DNA of 64,000 nucleotides from Pedococcus bigeumensis (GCF_006438965.1 NZ_RCZM01000003.1:124001-188000), one strand, 5' to 3'. Numbered from the stretch's first letter, positions 8,904-19,132 are shown. Notes: a model not told the origin generated them from the letters alone. Numbers and translations are program-made.

Positions 8904-9547
8904 TTACTCAGGATCGGCCACAGCGACCCGCGCGGCGCGCAGGACTCGCTCGCCGGCGCGGTAACCGGGCTGCAGCACTTGCACGACGGTGGTCGAGTCG
9001 GTCGGCTCGACAGAGCCGTCCTGCGGCCAGGCGGTGTGCATGAGAGCCTCGTGCAGGCTCGGGTCGAACTGCTCGCCGATCGCGCCGTAACGCTCCAGCC
9101 CGAACTTCACGAGGGTGGACTCCAGCTTGTCGGCGATGGCCGAGAACGGTCCGTCGACGAGGTCGCCGTGCTCACGTGCGGCGTGGATGTCGTCGAGCAC
9201 CGGCAGCAGTGCCTCGATCACCGACTGGGCTGCGCGCTCCTGCACGACGGCCCGGTCGCGGTCGACGCGACGCTTGTAGTTGACGTACTCGGCCTGCAGT
9301 CGCTGGAGGTCGCTCAGCCGCTCGGCTGCGAGGAACGTGTCCGGGTGCAAGTCATCGGCCGAGCCGTCAGACGCCTCGTCGGACCTGTCCTCGGGCGCGT
9401 CACCGGCCTGAGCGACCGCGCCCTCCGGGACGTCACCCTCGTCGAGGATGTCGCCCTGGAGCGCGGCCGCCTCGGCGGTGGTGGGCTCGACTGTCTCGTC
9501 GGCGCCCACCACCTCCTCGGCACCGTCAGCAGGCTGGTGCTGCTCGG

Positions 9548-9551
<4 letters not shown>
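8904..9551 (-). CDS. grpE: Nucleotide exchange factor GrpE
   Basis: GrpE (215 residues) releases ADP from DnaK. The GTG start at 9551 overlaps the dnaK stop as GTGA, indicating translational coupling. An acidic, disordered N-terminus of about 75 residues precedes the coiled coil ([21 protein letters not shown]) and the conserved beta domain ([11 protein letters not shown], then [20 protein letters not shown]). The acidic N-terminal extension is longer than in Escherichia coli GrpE but usual in actinomycetes. Expression follows the HAIR-controlled dnaK promoter. Confidence 0.96.
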
Positions 9552-11452
<1,901 letters not shown>

Positions 11453-11486
11453 GGTGAATCTCCTGTTGCGTTGGGGTTGAGTCTGG

Positions 11487-11507
11487 GTTGAGTTGCCTGC
11501 ACTCAAG
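11487..11507. promoter_or_regulatory. HAIR operator 1 upstream of dnaK
   Basis: GTTGAGT, seven bases, ACTCAAG differs from the HAIR consensus CTTGAGT-N7-ACTCAAG at one outer base only. It lies 35 bases before the dnaK start codon. Further TTGAG half-sites just downstream (11474-11481) could extend HspR binding. Confidence 0.9.
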
Positions 11508-11547
11508 TTAGGAGCCGGTATGCCGCGTGGCAAATCGGTGCGCGAAA

Positions 11548-11568
11548 CTTGCGTTCACTCGACTCAAC
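11548..11568. promoter_or_regulatory. HAIR operator 2 upstream of dnaK
   Basis: CTTGCGT, seven bases, ACTCAAC is a second, weaker HAIR match 41 bases from the first one. The spacing of 61 bases between repeat starts allows HspR to occupy both sides of the promoter. It lies 72 bases before the divergent SDR gene (11640), which might share the control. Confidence 0.75.
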
Positions 11569-11639
11569 TTCGTGCGTGGCGAGTCTGTTCCCGGTTCGAT
11601 CGTCTTTCTTGGTGGGTACTTCGCTGAGAGGGTGGGGAC

Positions 11640-12440
11640 ATGCCACGTGAGGGTGCTCGCTTTGCCGGTTCGCGGGTCTTGGTGACCGGCGGTGCGCACG
11701 GGATCGGGCGGGCCTGCGCACGGTGGCTGGCGGGTGAGGGCGCTCGGGTGGCGGTGGCCGACCTCGACCTCGCGGCGGCGACGGAGGTCGTCACCGCACT
11801 GGACAGCACCGAGTCCGGCGGCGAGCATCGAGGCGACCAGCCGGCCGAGCACCTCGCGGTCGAGCTGGATGTCACCGACGACGACTCGGTGCGGGCGGCC
11901 GTCGCGGCGGCTGCCGATCATCTCGGTGGCCTCGACGTGCTGGTGAACGTCGCCGGCGGGGATGTCGAGCATCCCGACTTCGAGCACACCGGTGACGACG
12001 TGTGGGCGTGGACCCTCGAGCTCAACCTGATGAGCGTCGTGCGTTGCACCCGGGCCGCCATGCCCCACCTCCGCCGCAGCACCCTCAGCCCGGCCGTCGT
12101 GTCGGTGACGTCGGTCAACGCGCTGGCCGCCCTCGGCAGTGAGCCCTACTCGACGGCCAAGCTGGGCATCGTGGCACTGACAAGGAATCTCGGCGCGGAG
12201 CTCGGCCCCGCGGGTATCCGGGTCAACGCTGTCGCACCCGGGACGGTGCGCACCCGGGTGTGGGACAGCCAGGAGGGCGGTGCCGAGCGCATGCTGCCCC
12301 TGTACCCGCTGGGCAGGGTGGGCGAGCCCGACGACATCGCGGCCGCGGTCGCCTTCCTCGCCTCCCGCGAAGCCGGCTGGATCACCGGCCACACCCTGCC
12401 GGTCGACGGCGGTCTCCTCACCGGCCACCGTCACCTCTGA
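11640..12440 (+). CDS. Short-chain dehydrogenase/reductase (SDR)
   Basis: This 266-residue classical SDR has the cofactor motif VTGGAHGIGRACA near residues 15-27. Asp after beta-2 (VAVADLDLA) favours NAD over NADP. It also has the NVAGG motif, catalytic Ser in SVTSVNA, and YSTAKLG with Tyr and Lys. The closing part GWITGHTLPVDGGLLTG is typical of FabG-like enzymes. The substrate cannot be told. A GAGGGTGGGG ribosome-binding site precedes the ATG. The gene diverges from dnaK, and HAIR operator 2 lies closer to it than to dnaK, so heat regulation is possible but unproven. Confidence 0.85.
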   Translation: MPREGARFAGSRVLVTGGAHGIGRACARWLAGEGARVAVADLDLAAATEVVTALDSTESGGEHRGDQPAEHLAVELDVTDDDSVRAAVAAAADHLGGLDVLVNVAGGDVEHPDFEHTGDDVWAWTLELNLMSVVRCTRAAMPHLRRSTLSPAVVSVTSVNALAALGSEPYSTAKLGIVALTRNLGAELGPAGIRVNAVAPGTVRTRVWDSQEGGAERMLPLYPLGRVGEPDDIAAAVAFLASREAGWITGHTLPVDGGLLTGHRHL

Positions 12441-12468
12441 CCCGCCCTGCCGCAGGCGTCGCCCGACG

Positions 12469-12565
12469 GTCGTCGAACAGCAGGTGACGCTCGCCTCTGC
12501 CGCCGCGGCGTGCCGCAAGGGTGCTCGACCGGCTCGCACCATGACGCCCGGCGTGCTCAGGAACG
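12469..12565 (+). pseudogene. Fragment of an AlkA-type DNA glycosylase gene, frameshifted
   Basis: The stretch from 12472 reads (V)EQQVTLASAAAACRK and aligns codon by codon with LEQQVSLASSAAAYRK of the intact glycosylase gene at 18420-19061. By hand, 39 of 48 bases match over 16 codons. One extra base then shifts the frame (VLDRL follows against VLDRV), and a compensating deletion comes before the Met-x-Pro part. No start or catalytic region remains, so this is the remnant of a second, related gene between the SDR and the sensor kinase genes. Confidence 0.7.
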
Positions 12566-12661
12566 TCTCAGGTGGACGACCGGCGGCGGAGGTAGAGTCC
12601 GGCTCGGGCGATCCCGAGCGCCGCGGCGTCCGCCCGGCCGATGTCCACGAGGGGGACCGAC

Positions 12662-14041
12662 GTGAAGCGGTGGCGGTCCTGGTCGCTGCAGCGACGGGTG
12701 CTCGTGGGCGCCGCAGCCGTCGCCACCATCGTGCTCGTGCTGGGGCTGACCGCCTTCGCGGTGACCCTGGACCGCATCCTCTACAGCTCGGCGCAGGACT
12801 CTGCCCGCGTCCAGGCGGCGCAGGTCGCCGACGTCGTGGGCAAGGGGGAGGCGCCGGTCGAGGCCGCCCTGGAGGAGATCCCTGGGCACGGCTCGATCCT
12901 GCAGATCATCGAGCGGCGCGGTGGCGTCGTGGCCAGCTCCGAAGTGGCTCGGCGCGCGCCGATCACCAAGCTGCGGCCCGCTCCGGGCAGCGTCGCCCTC
13001 GACCAGGTGACCGGCATACCGGGCGAGACCGGTGAGCCGCACGCGATCGTCGCGCAGGGGGTCCGCGACCCCCGCGGCGCCGAGTTCGTGGTCGTGGTCG
13101 GCACTCCGCTGGACGTTGCCACCGACACGGTCCAGACCGCGACCGGGCTGCTGGCGATCGGCGCGACCACTCTGCTGGTGCTGCTGCTGGTCCTGATCTG
13201 GCGGATCCTGCGGCAGGCCCTGCAGCCGGTGGAGCGGATCCGCAGCGAGGTCGCCCGCATCACCAGGGTGCGCGGCCGCGGCCACCTCACCGTCCCGCCC
13301 TCGGGGGACGAGATCGCCCGGCTGGCCGAGACGATGAACCTGATGCTCGACCGGCTCGAGCAGGCGGACGCCACCACCCGGCGGTTCGTCAGCGACGCGT
13401 CCCACGAGCTGCGCAGCCCGCTGGCCACGATCATCGCCGCCATCGACGTCGCCGCACGCAGCAAGCCCCTCGACCGGACCACTGACCAGGGCCGCGACGA
13501 GGTCATCGCGTCCGAGGCGCTGCGCATGCAGCGGCTCGTCGACGACCTGCTGACCCTGGCCAAAGCCGACGACGGGCTCCCCCTGGCGTTGCAGGACGTC
13601 GATGTCGACGACCTGGTCGACGTCGAGGTGCGGCGACTTCGTGCCACCGTGGAGTTCCGGGTCACCGCCTCGATCTCGGCCGCCCGCGTCACCGGGGACC
13701 CGGTGCGGCTCAGCCAGGCCATCCGCAACCTCGTGGACAACGCGGCCCGACACACGACGGGCGGCGTCGACCTCGGGGTGGGCGTCGACGGCGGCGACGT
13801 GGTGGTGACGGTGGACAACGACGGCCCGCCGATCCCCGAGTCCGAGCGGGGCCGGGTGTTCGACCGCTTCGCCCGGCTCGAGGAGGCGCGCGGCCGGGAC
13901 CGCGGTGGCAGCGGGCTGGGGCTGGCGATCGTGCGCACTGTCGTCGAGGCCCACGGCGGAACCGTGCACGCGGGTGCCTCACCCACGGGTCAGTGCCGGT
14001 TCGAGATCAGACTGCCCGGCGACGGCGCTTCGTCGGCCTGA
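12662..14041 (+). CDS. Membrane sensor histidine kinase (HAMP, HisKA, HATPase)
   Basis: This kinase of 459 residues has a transmembrane helix at about 14-36, an extracytoplasmic sensor region of about 120 residues, a second helix at about 160-183 (LLAIGATTLLVLLLVLIWRI), and a HAMP domain. The phospho-acceptor His248 is in DASHELRSPLATI, followed by the N-box NLVDNAARHT and the G-box GGSGLGLAIV. GTG 12662 is preferred to ATG 12641 because GAGGGGG sits 6 bases before it. Its likely partner regulator (14099-14782) is on the opposite strand and converges with it, so the two are not in one operon. The signal sensed is unknown. Confidence 0.9.
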   Translation: MKRWRSWSLQRRVLVGAAAVATIVLVLGLTAFAVTLDRILYSSAQDSARVQAAQVADVVGKGEAPVEAALEEIPGHGSILQIIERRGGVVASSEVARRAPITKLRPAPGSVALDQVTGIPGETGEPHAIVAQGVRDPRGAEFVVVVGTPLDVATDTVQTATGLLAIGATTLLVLLLVLIWRILRQALQPVERIRSEVARITRVRGRGHLTVPPSGDEIARLAETMNLMLDRLEQADATTRRFVSDASHELRSPLATIIAAIDVAARSKPLDRTTDQGRDEVIASEALRMQRLVDDLLTLAKADDGLPLALQDVDVDDLVDVEVRRLRATVEFRVTASISAARVTGDPVRLSQAIRNLVDNAARHTTGGVDLGVGVDGGDVVVTVDNDGPPIPESERGRVFDRFARLEEARGRDRGGSGLGLAIVRTVVEAHGGTVHAGASPTGQCRFEIRLPGDGASSA

Positions 14042-14098
14042 GCGGGATCAGCCCCCGCGTGCGGGACCAGTGCGCGAGTCCGTCGGACGAGGGTTGGA

Positions 14099-14782
14099 TC
14101 AGCGCGTCGTGGTGACCGGCATCAGCCGGTAACCCATGCCGCGCACCGTCTCGACCGAGACCACCCCGAAGGCCGAGTCGATCTTCCGGCGCAGGTAGCC
14201 CACGTAGACCTCGACGATGTTCTCGCTGCCGTCGAACGCGGGGTCCCAGACGTTCTCGAGGATCTCGGCCTTCGAGAGCACCATCTCAGGGTGGCGCATC
14301 AGGTAGTGCAGCACGGCGAACTCCCGTGCCGTCAACGAGATCTGGTGACCTGCCCGGCATACCGTCCGCTTGTTGGGGTCCAGCTCCAGGTCGCCCACCG
14401 TCAGCGTGACCGGTCGCGCCGGTGCGCCGCGACGGACCAGCGCCCGCAGCCGGGCCACGAGGACCATGAAGCTGAACGGCTTGGTGAGGTAGTCGTCCGC
14501 CCCGAGCTCGAACGCGTCGGTCTGGTCGTACTCGCCGTCCTTGGCGGTCAGCATCAGTGTCGGCGCCCAGATCTTGAGGGCCCGCAGGTTGCGCAGCACG
14601 TCGTAGCCGTTGCGCCCGGGCAGCATGATGTCGAGCACGATGACGTCGTAGGGGTTCTCGGTCGCCATCCACTGGCCGGTGATGCCGTCGTGCGCCACGT
14701 CCACGACGAAGCCCTCGTTGGTCAGGCCACGGCGGACCGTCTCGGCGAGGGCCGCCTCGTCCTCAACGAGCAGGACGCGCAT
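14099..14782 (-). CDS. OmpR/PhoB-family response regulator
   Basis: The 227-residue regulator has a receiver domain with acidic pocket VEDE, phospho-acceptor Asp51 in VLDIMLPG and Lys101 in YLTKPFSF. A winged-helix DNA-binding domain follows (ISLTAREFAVLHYLMRHPEM, then VYVGYLRRKIDSAFGVVSVE and RGMGYRLMP). It resembles TcrA/CseB-like regulators that pair with HAMP kinases. Its stop is 58 bases from the kinase stop, convergent. Its start overlaps the stop of the PAP2 gene by 20 bases, so phosphatase and regulator form one transcript on the minus strand. Confidence 0.92.
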   Translation of the reverse strand: MRVLLVEDEAALAETVRRGLTNEGFVVDVAHDGITGQWMATENPYDVIVLDIMLPGRNGYDVLRNLRALKIWAPTLMLTAKDGEYDQTDAFELGADDYLTKPFSFMVLVARLRALVRRGAPARPVTLTVGDLELDPNKRTVCRAGHQISLTAREFAVLHYLMRHPEMVLSKAEILENVWDPAFDGSENIVEVYVGYLRRKIDSAFGVVSVETVRGMGYRLMPVTTTR

Positions 14783-15557
14783 CGGACCACTCCCCTTCGC
14801 TGGCTGACTGCGAGCCTCCAGCGTAGGGCTGCGAACCGCCCCGGGGAGCAGTCTGACGACGGCGCTCGACCACGCCCACTACCGCCGCGGTGGCAGCGAG
14901 CACGCCCACCGCCAGGCACCACCCCGCCAGGACGTCGGTCAGCCAGTGGTAGCCGAGATAAAGCCGGCTCGCACCGATGGCCGCGCTGAGCACGGCCCAG
15001 GCTGCCACGACGAGCCAGCGCCGTGACCCCTGCCAGGACCCGCGCAGCAGCAGGCCCGCGACCAGCCCGAAGAAGACGGTGGAGAACACCGTGTGTCCCG
15101 AGGGGAAGGAGGCTCCGGAGTCGAAGGCTCCCATCATCACCGAGGCCGGCGGCCGGGTCCGGCCGACGACGTGCTTGACCGCGAGGGTCAGCCCCGCGGC
15201 GACGACCATGGCGCTGCCCACCACTGCTGCAGTGGTCACCTCCCGGCGTCGCACCACGAGCCACGTGACCAGGGCCAGGGTCAGCAGGCCGATCGAGACC
15301 TCGCTGCCGACCGCCGTCACTGCGTGGGCCAGCGCCGTGAGGACTGCGGTCCGGTGGCTGACCACCGCATCGGTGACAGCCGGGTCGTGGGCGGCGAGGT
15401 CGCCGTGCTCCCCCGCTCCGTCAGCCAGCGCGACGGTGCCGAGCCCCGCGGAGGCGGCGGCCACGGCATACGCGACGACGACGCGGCCCAGGACCGCATC
15501 GGGGCGGCCTGACAGCCCTCGTCCGGGGGACGTCGGCAGCGCGACGGGGTGGCTCAT
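14763..15557 (-). CDS. PAP2-family membrane phosphatase
   Basis: The 264-residue protein has about six transmembrane helices and the three phosphatase signatures KHVVGRTRP, SFPSGHTVF and SRLYLGYHWLTD, with all catalytic residues (Lys, Arg, Ser-Gly-His, Arg, His, Asp) present. Such enzymes remove phosphate from lipid phosphates or undecaprenyl pyrophosphate on the outer face of the membrane. It is followed by the response regulator gene with a 20-base overlap and diverges from a flippase-like gene, which points to envelope lipid work. The last 30 residues are polar and probably cytoplasmic. Confidence 0.9.
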   Translation of the reverse strand: MSHPVALPTSPGRGLSGRPDAVLGRVVVAYAVAAASAGLGTVALADGAGEHGDLAAHDPAVTDAVVSHRTAVLTALAHAVTAVGSEVSIGLLTLALVTWLVVRRREVTTAAVVGSAMVVAAGLTLAVKHVVGRTRPPASVMMGAFDSGASFPSGHTVFSTVFFGLVAGLLLRGSWQGSRRWLVVAAWAVLSAAIGASRLYLGYHWLTDVLAGWCLAVGVLAATAAVVGVVERRRQTAPRGGSQPYAGGSQSASEGEWSDARPAR

Positions 15558-15609
15558 CGGTGGGGCTCCTCAGGTGTGCGGGTCACCAGTGTCGGCTGCG
15601 GAGTCTGAG

Positions 15610-15659
15610 CGATTCCTGAGGAATCGGACCGACGGCCGGTCTCTCAGGAATGGCTCAGG
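15610..15659. promoter_or_regulatory. Palindrome and CTCAGG direct repeats between divergent PAP2 and flippase genes
   Basis: The 164-base divergent region holds a perfect palindrome of 8-base arms, CGATTCCT G AGGAATCG (15610-15626), and a direct repeat CTCAGGAATGGCTCAGG (15643-15659). OmpR-family regulators bind direct repeats of this size, and the regulator encoded by 14099-14782 is in the adjoining operon. It is the natural candidate, but this is inference. Confidence 0.45.
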
Positions 15660-15720
15660 TTCGAGCCGTCATGGTGGGGCCCGGTAGCCACCGCAGCTAC
15701 CTGCCGATCGAGGGGACCCC

Positions 15721-16779
15721 ATGTCAGCACTGGCAGCGCCGACCGCACCGCGGCGGGGCTTCACGGTGCCCGGCGCGGTGCGTGTGGTGACCGGCATCGC
15801 CGTCACCGGGGCGATGTTCGGCTGGGTCGTCCCCGCCCTCGCAGGTGCCCGGTGGTCCGCGATCGGCGAGGTGCTCGCCCGCGTCAGCACACCCCAGCTG
15901 GCAGCCCTGGCCCTGCTCTGGGCGGCAGGGCTCTTCGCCCACTCGTTCGTGCTCACCGGCGGCCTCCCCGGACTGAGCCGGCGCCGAGCGCTGACCCTGA
16001 GCCTGACGGGCAGCGCGGTCTCCAACGTCGCGCCGATGGGTGGGGCGCTCGGGGTCGGGACCAACCTGGCCATGATCCGCGCCTGGCGGTTCCGCGAGAC
16101 CGCCTTCGCCGCGTTCACGATCGTCACGAACATCTGGGACGTCCTCGCCAAGCTGCTGCTCCCCGTCATCGCCATCGCCGCCCTCGTGCTCACCGGGCAC
16201 GCCACCGGCCACCTCCTGCGCAGCACAGCTGCGGTCGCCTCGCTCCTGCTGCTGGCGGTGGTCATCGCCATCCTCGGGGCCCTGGGCAGCGAGCGGGCAG
16301 CCACCCGCACGGTCGATGCCTTGGTGCGGGTGCTCCGCCTGGTCCTGCGCGGCCGTGGCGAGAAGTGGCTGGGGAGCCTCACCCGGAGCGTCCTAGAGAC
16401 GCGCGGTGCAGTGCGTGCCGTCGCCTCGCGCACCTGGCCGCAGCTGACCACCGGCATGGGCGCCTACGTGCTCCTCCAGGGAGCGCTCCTCTGGGGGTGC
16501 CTGCACGTGGTCGCCGCGGACCTGCCCTGGTATGCCGTCCTGACCGGCTTCGCGGTCGAACGTCTCCTCTCGCTCGTCGTGGTCACGCCCGGCGGCACCG
16601 GGACGACCGAGGCCGGGACGGTCGCGGCGCTGGTCGCCCTCGGCGGTGACCCGCTGACGGTCGCCGCGGGCGTCCTGCTCTACCGCGGCTTCATCTTCCT
16701 GCTCGAGATCCCGGTCGGCGGCGTGTGGCTGGGTGGCTGGTTCGTGGCTCGCAGCCGCGCAGTTCGGGTGCCCGGATGA
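15721..16779 (+). CDS. UPF0104/LPG-synthase-TM flippase-like membrane protein
   Basis: A 352-residue protein with about eight hydrophobic segments. The region SNVAPMGGALGVGTNLAMIRAW and the later VVTPGGTGTTEAGTVAALVAL match the lysylphosphatidylglycerol synthase transmembrane (UPF0104, AglD-like) family. The C-terminal aminoacyl-transfer domain of MprF is absent, so this is a stand-alone lipid flippase-like unit. It overlaps the next gene, a glycosyltransferase, as ATGA (16776-16779). Together with the PAP2 phosphatase they suggest assembly or movement of a glycosylated lipid. Confidence 0.85.
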   Translation: MSALAAPTAPRRGFTVPGAVRVVTGIAVTGAMFGWVVPALAGARWSAIGEVLARVSTPQLAALALLWAAGLFAHSFVLTGGLPGLSRRRALTLSLTGSAVSNVAPMGGALGVGTNLAMIRAWRFRETAFAAFTIVTNIWDVLAKLLLPVIAIAALVLTGHATGHLLRSTAAVASLLLLAVVIAILGALGSERAATRTVDALVRVLRLVLRGRGEKWLGSLTRSVLETRGAVRAVASRTWPQLTTGMGAYVLLQGALLWGCLHVVAADLPWYAVLTGFAVERLLSLVVVTPGGTGTTEAGTVAALVALGGDPLTVAAGVLLYRGFIFLLEIPVGGVWLGGWFVARSRAVRVPG

Positions 16780-17912
16780 AGATCCTGCACGCCACGGACA
16801 CCTACGCCCCCACGGTGGGTGGCATCGAGGTACTGGTCCACGACCTCGCCGCCCACCAGGCCGCCGCCGGGCACGACGTCACCGTGCTCACCCGCACCCC
16901 GGGACCGACCGGGGTCGACTCCAACGGTGTCATGGTGGTCAGAGATGCCCGCGCCATGCGCGCGCTGGTGGCGGAGGCGGACATGGTCCACGCGCACGTG
17001 TCTGCGATCTCTCCGCTCGCCCTGCGCGCGGCCGAGATCGCTGCGGCGCAACGAGTTCCGGCCGTGGCGACGGTGCACTCGATGTGGGCTGCGGCCTGGC
17101 CGTTGTTCCGTGCCGCGGCGCTGGCTCGCGGCTGGGACCAGCTCTCGATCCAGTGGACCGCGGTGAGCGAGGCGGCAGCCGACCCGGTGCGCCGCGTCCT
17201 CGGAGGTCGACCGGTGTTGATCCTCCCCAACGCTGTCGACACGGATCTCTGGGCGGCGGCGCACGCGGCCGACTCCACACCATCGGGGCAGGAGCGTGGA
17301 CCGGTCACCATCGTCAGCGTCATGCGAGTCGCCCGCCGCAAGCGCCCCCTGCGGCTGTTGGCCGTGCTGCGTCGGGTGCGAGCAGCCCTGCCCTCGGACG
17401 TCGAGGTCCGCGTGGTGCTCGTGGGCGACGGACCCCAGCTGGGCCGGTTGCAGGCCCGGATCTCGGACTGGGGCATGCAGGGATGGGTGGAGGCGCCCGG
17501 CGCCCTGGAGCACCACCAGATCCGGGCCCTCTACGAACGGGCAGACGTGTTCGTCGCCCCCGCCACGCTCGAGTCGTTCGGGATCGCCGCACTGGAGGCC
17601 CGCGCCTCGGGGCTGGCCGTCGTGGCACGGGCCGGCACGGGCGTGGCCGACTTCGTGGCGGACGGCGTCGAGGGACTGCTGGCGCGCACCGACGCCGAGA
17701 TGGTCGGCCAGCTCGCGCTGCTCTGCACCGACGCCGCCGCGCGGGCACGCATCCAGCGGCACAACGCCACTGTCCGCCCGGCATACGACTGGTCCGACGT
17801 CCTGTGGCGCACGACGTACGCCTACGACGCGGCTGCCGAGCTCACTGCGGGCACGAGCCGGTCCGCACAGCAGGCGCCCCTGAAGACCGACCGACCACGG
17901 TCTGCGGCATGA
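16776..17912 (+). CDS. GT4-family glycosyltransferase
   Basis: A 378-residue GT-B enzyme from ATG 16776, which lies within the stop of the flippase-like gene. The N-domain opens MKILHATDTYAPTVGGIEV, the Gly-Gly loop that receives the sugar acceptor. The C-domain has VVLVGDGPQLGRLQARI and APATLESFGIAALEARASG, the E-x7-E nucleotide-sugar binding motif of retaining GT4 transferases. It is cytoplasmic or membrane-attached. The acceptor is probably a lipid, given the neighbours, as in PimB/PimC-like mannosyltransferases; the sugar is not predictable. Confidence 0.88.
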   Translation: MKILHATDTYAPTVGGIEVLVHDLAAHQAAAGHDVTVLTRTPGPTGVDSNGVMVVRDARAMRALVAEADMVHAHVSAISPLALRAAEIAAAQRVPAVATVHSMWAAAWPLFRAAALARGWDQLSIQWTAVSEAAADPVRRVLGGRPVLILPNAVDTDLWAAAHAADSTPSGQERGPVTIVSVMRVARRKRPLRLLAVLRRVRAALPSDVEVRVVLVGDGPQLGRLQARISDWGMQGWVEAPGALEHHQIRALYERADVFVAPATLESFGIAALEARASGLAVVARAGTGVADFVADGVEGLLARTDAEMVGQLALLCTDAAARARIQRHNATVRPAYDWSDVLWRTTYAYDAAAELTAGTSRSAQQAPLKTDRPRSAA

Positions 17913-18091
17913 CGACGACGCCACGCTCGAGACCGCGGTCCTTCGGCCCTGTCGGCCTCGGCCCTGACACCACCACGACGAGCGCCGGTACCCCCACCGG
18001 CACGCTCGGACTGGTCACCAACCTCGCCCGGTTCCTGCGCGATCGTCCCCCTGGGATCGCCACGAGGGACCTCGAGGGCGAGCCAGCCTGA
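17909..18091 (+). CDS. Possible small protein coupled to the glycosyltransferase
   Basis: A 60-residue frame begins at an ATG overlapping the glycosyltransferase stop (ATGA, 17909-17912) and ends just before a strong terminator hairpin (18119-18158). The sequence is Thr/Pro/Gly-rich at first, then has an amphipathic LGLVTNLARFLRDRP segment. I do not recognise it. Position, coupling and the terminator argue for a real gene; composition alone does not. Confidence 0.4.
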   Translation: MTTTPRSRPRSFGPVGLGPDTTTTSAGTPTGTLGLVTNLARFLRDRPPGIATRDLEGEPA

Positions 18092-18118
18092 GCGGGTCCC
18101 CCCACCCGCCGGCTGGCC

Positions 18119-18158
18119 GGTGGCGTCTGGCGGCGCCTTTCCGCCGTCAGACGCCACC
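18119..18158. terminator. Terminator hairpin after the flippase-glycosyltransferase operon
   Basis: GGTGGCGTCTG at 18119-18129 pairs with CAGACGCCACC at 18148-18158, and an inner CGGCG-like stem encloses a CTTTC loop. It lies 28 bases after the small frame ending at 18091. No T-run follows, as is usual in actinomycetes. Confidence 0.8.
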
Positions 18159-18242
18159 TCCGCACCATCTCACCCCGTCCCGAGCACGGCGCGGGCGGGC
18201 ACGGACGTCCCGCTGTCGGTGGTGCGTCCTACCGTCTGTGCC

Positions 18243-18383
18243 ATGGCCGAACAACGCACCACACACCTTCGGGTGGTCCGCCCGCCGAGGTCCGCGACGC
18301 CAACGCCAGACGCCTCCCGGGCGGCCTACTGGGCCGAGGTCCAGGCGTTGCGCGACCAGCGCCAGCGGCTGCGCGCCGGCTGA
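18243..18383 (+). CDS. Small basic hypothetical protein upstream of alkA-like gene
   Basis: A 46-residue frame from ATG 18243 (MAEQRTTHLRVVRPP, then AAYWAEVQALRDQRQRLRAG) with a helical, Arg-rich C-terminus. A TACCGT box lies about 7 bases before the ATG with no Shine-Dalgarno, consistent with a leaderless transcript. It lies 36 bases before the glycosylase gene on the same strand. The function is unknown; it might be a small DNA- or RNA-associated protein. Confidence 0.5.
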   Translation: MAEQRTTHLRVVRPPRSATPTPDASRAAYWAEVQALRDQRQRLRAG

Positions 18384-18419
18384 CCACTCGGCAGTCCGCT
18401 CCTCGGATAGCGTCGCCGC

Positions 18420-19061
18420 GTGGATGACGAGCTCTTCCAACGCGCCGTGGCCGACCTGACGGCGGCCGACCCACGGCTCGCGAAGCTCGTCGCCACCCAC
18501 GGGGTCCCGGCGTTGTGGCTGCGCCCGACCGGGTTCCCGAGCCTGGTCCTGTTCATCCTCGAGCAGCAGGTGTCCCTCGCGTCTTCCGCGGCGGCATACC
18601 GCAAGGTCCTGGACCGCGTCGGCACGATGGTGCCGGCCGCACTGTTGGCGACCACTCCCGACGAGCTGCGGCTCGACGGGGTCTCCCGGCAGAAGGACCG
18701 CTACCTGCGCGCCCTGGCGGTCGCGGTCGACACGGGCGACCTCGATCTCGACGGACTCGCCCACCTCGACGACCAGGCCGTCCGTCGCGCCCTGACCGCC
18801 CTGCCCGGCATCGGTCGCTGGACCGCCGACGTCTACCTGCTGGCCTGCCTGGGCCGTCCAGACCTGTGGCCGGTCGGCGACAGGGCGCTCCAGGTGGCGA
18901 CCGCTGAGACCCTCGGGCTCGACGCCGTCCCCGACCAGGCGGCTCTCGAGGTGTTGGGCGAGCGCTGGAGACCGCACCGTTCGACTGCGGCGCGGCTGCT
19001 GTGGCACGGCTACCTCGTGCGGCGGGGCCGCGTCGAAACAGCCGGCGACCTCTTCGCCTAG
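18420..19061 (+). CDS. DNA-3-methyladenine glycosylase II (HhH-GPD, AlkA-like)
   Basis: The 213-residue enzyme from GTG 18420 removes alkylated bases from DNA. It has the helix VLFILEQQVSLASSAAAYRK and the helix-hairpin-helix LTALPGIGRWTADVYLLACL. The catalytic Asp lies in WPVGDRALQVA about 18 residues later. The N-terminal AlkA beta domain is missing, as in short bacterial members. A degraded second copy of part of this gene is at 12469-12565. It ends 26 bases before a 46-base palindrome and converges with the EF-G-like gene. Confidence 0.88.
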   Translation: MDDELFQRAVADLTAADPRLAKLVATHGVPALWLRPTGFPSLVLFILEQQVSLASSAAAYRKVLDRVGTMVPAALLATTPDELRLDGVSRQKDRYLRALAVAVDTGDLDLDGLAHLDDQAVRRALTALPGIGRWTADVYLLACLGRPDLWPVGDRALQVATAETLGLDAVPDQAALEVLGERWRPHRSTAARLLWHGYLVRRGRVETAGDLFA

Positions 19062-19086
19062 GGCACCCGCCGGCCGCCCGGCCCCT

Positions 19087-19132
19087 TGTTGGAAGTGGAA
19101 CTTCCGGATATCCGGAAGTTCCGCTTCCAACA
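19087..19132. repeat. 46-base dispersed palindromic element, copy 1
   Basis: The left half starts TGTTGGAAGTGGAACTTCC and the right half is its complement with one mismatch; the centre is CCGGATATCCGG. There is no loop. It fills the gap between two convergent genes (ends at 19061 and 19140), so it could end transcription in both directions. A second copy of exactly the same length is at 32880-32925. Confidence 0.9.
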
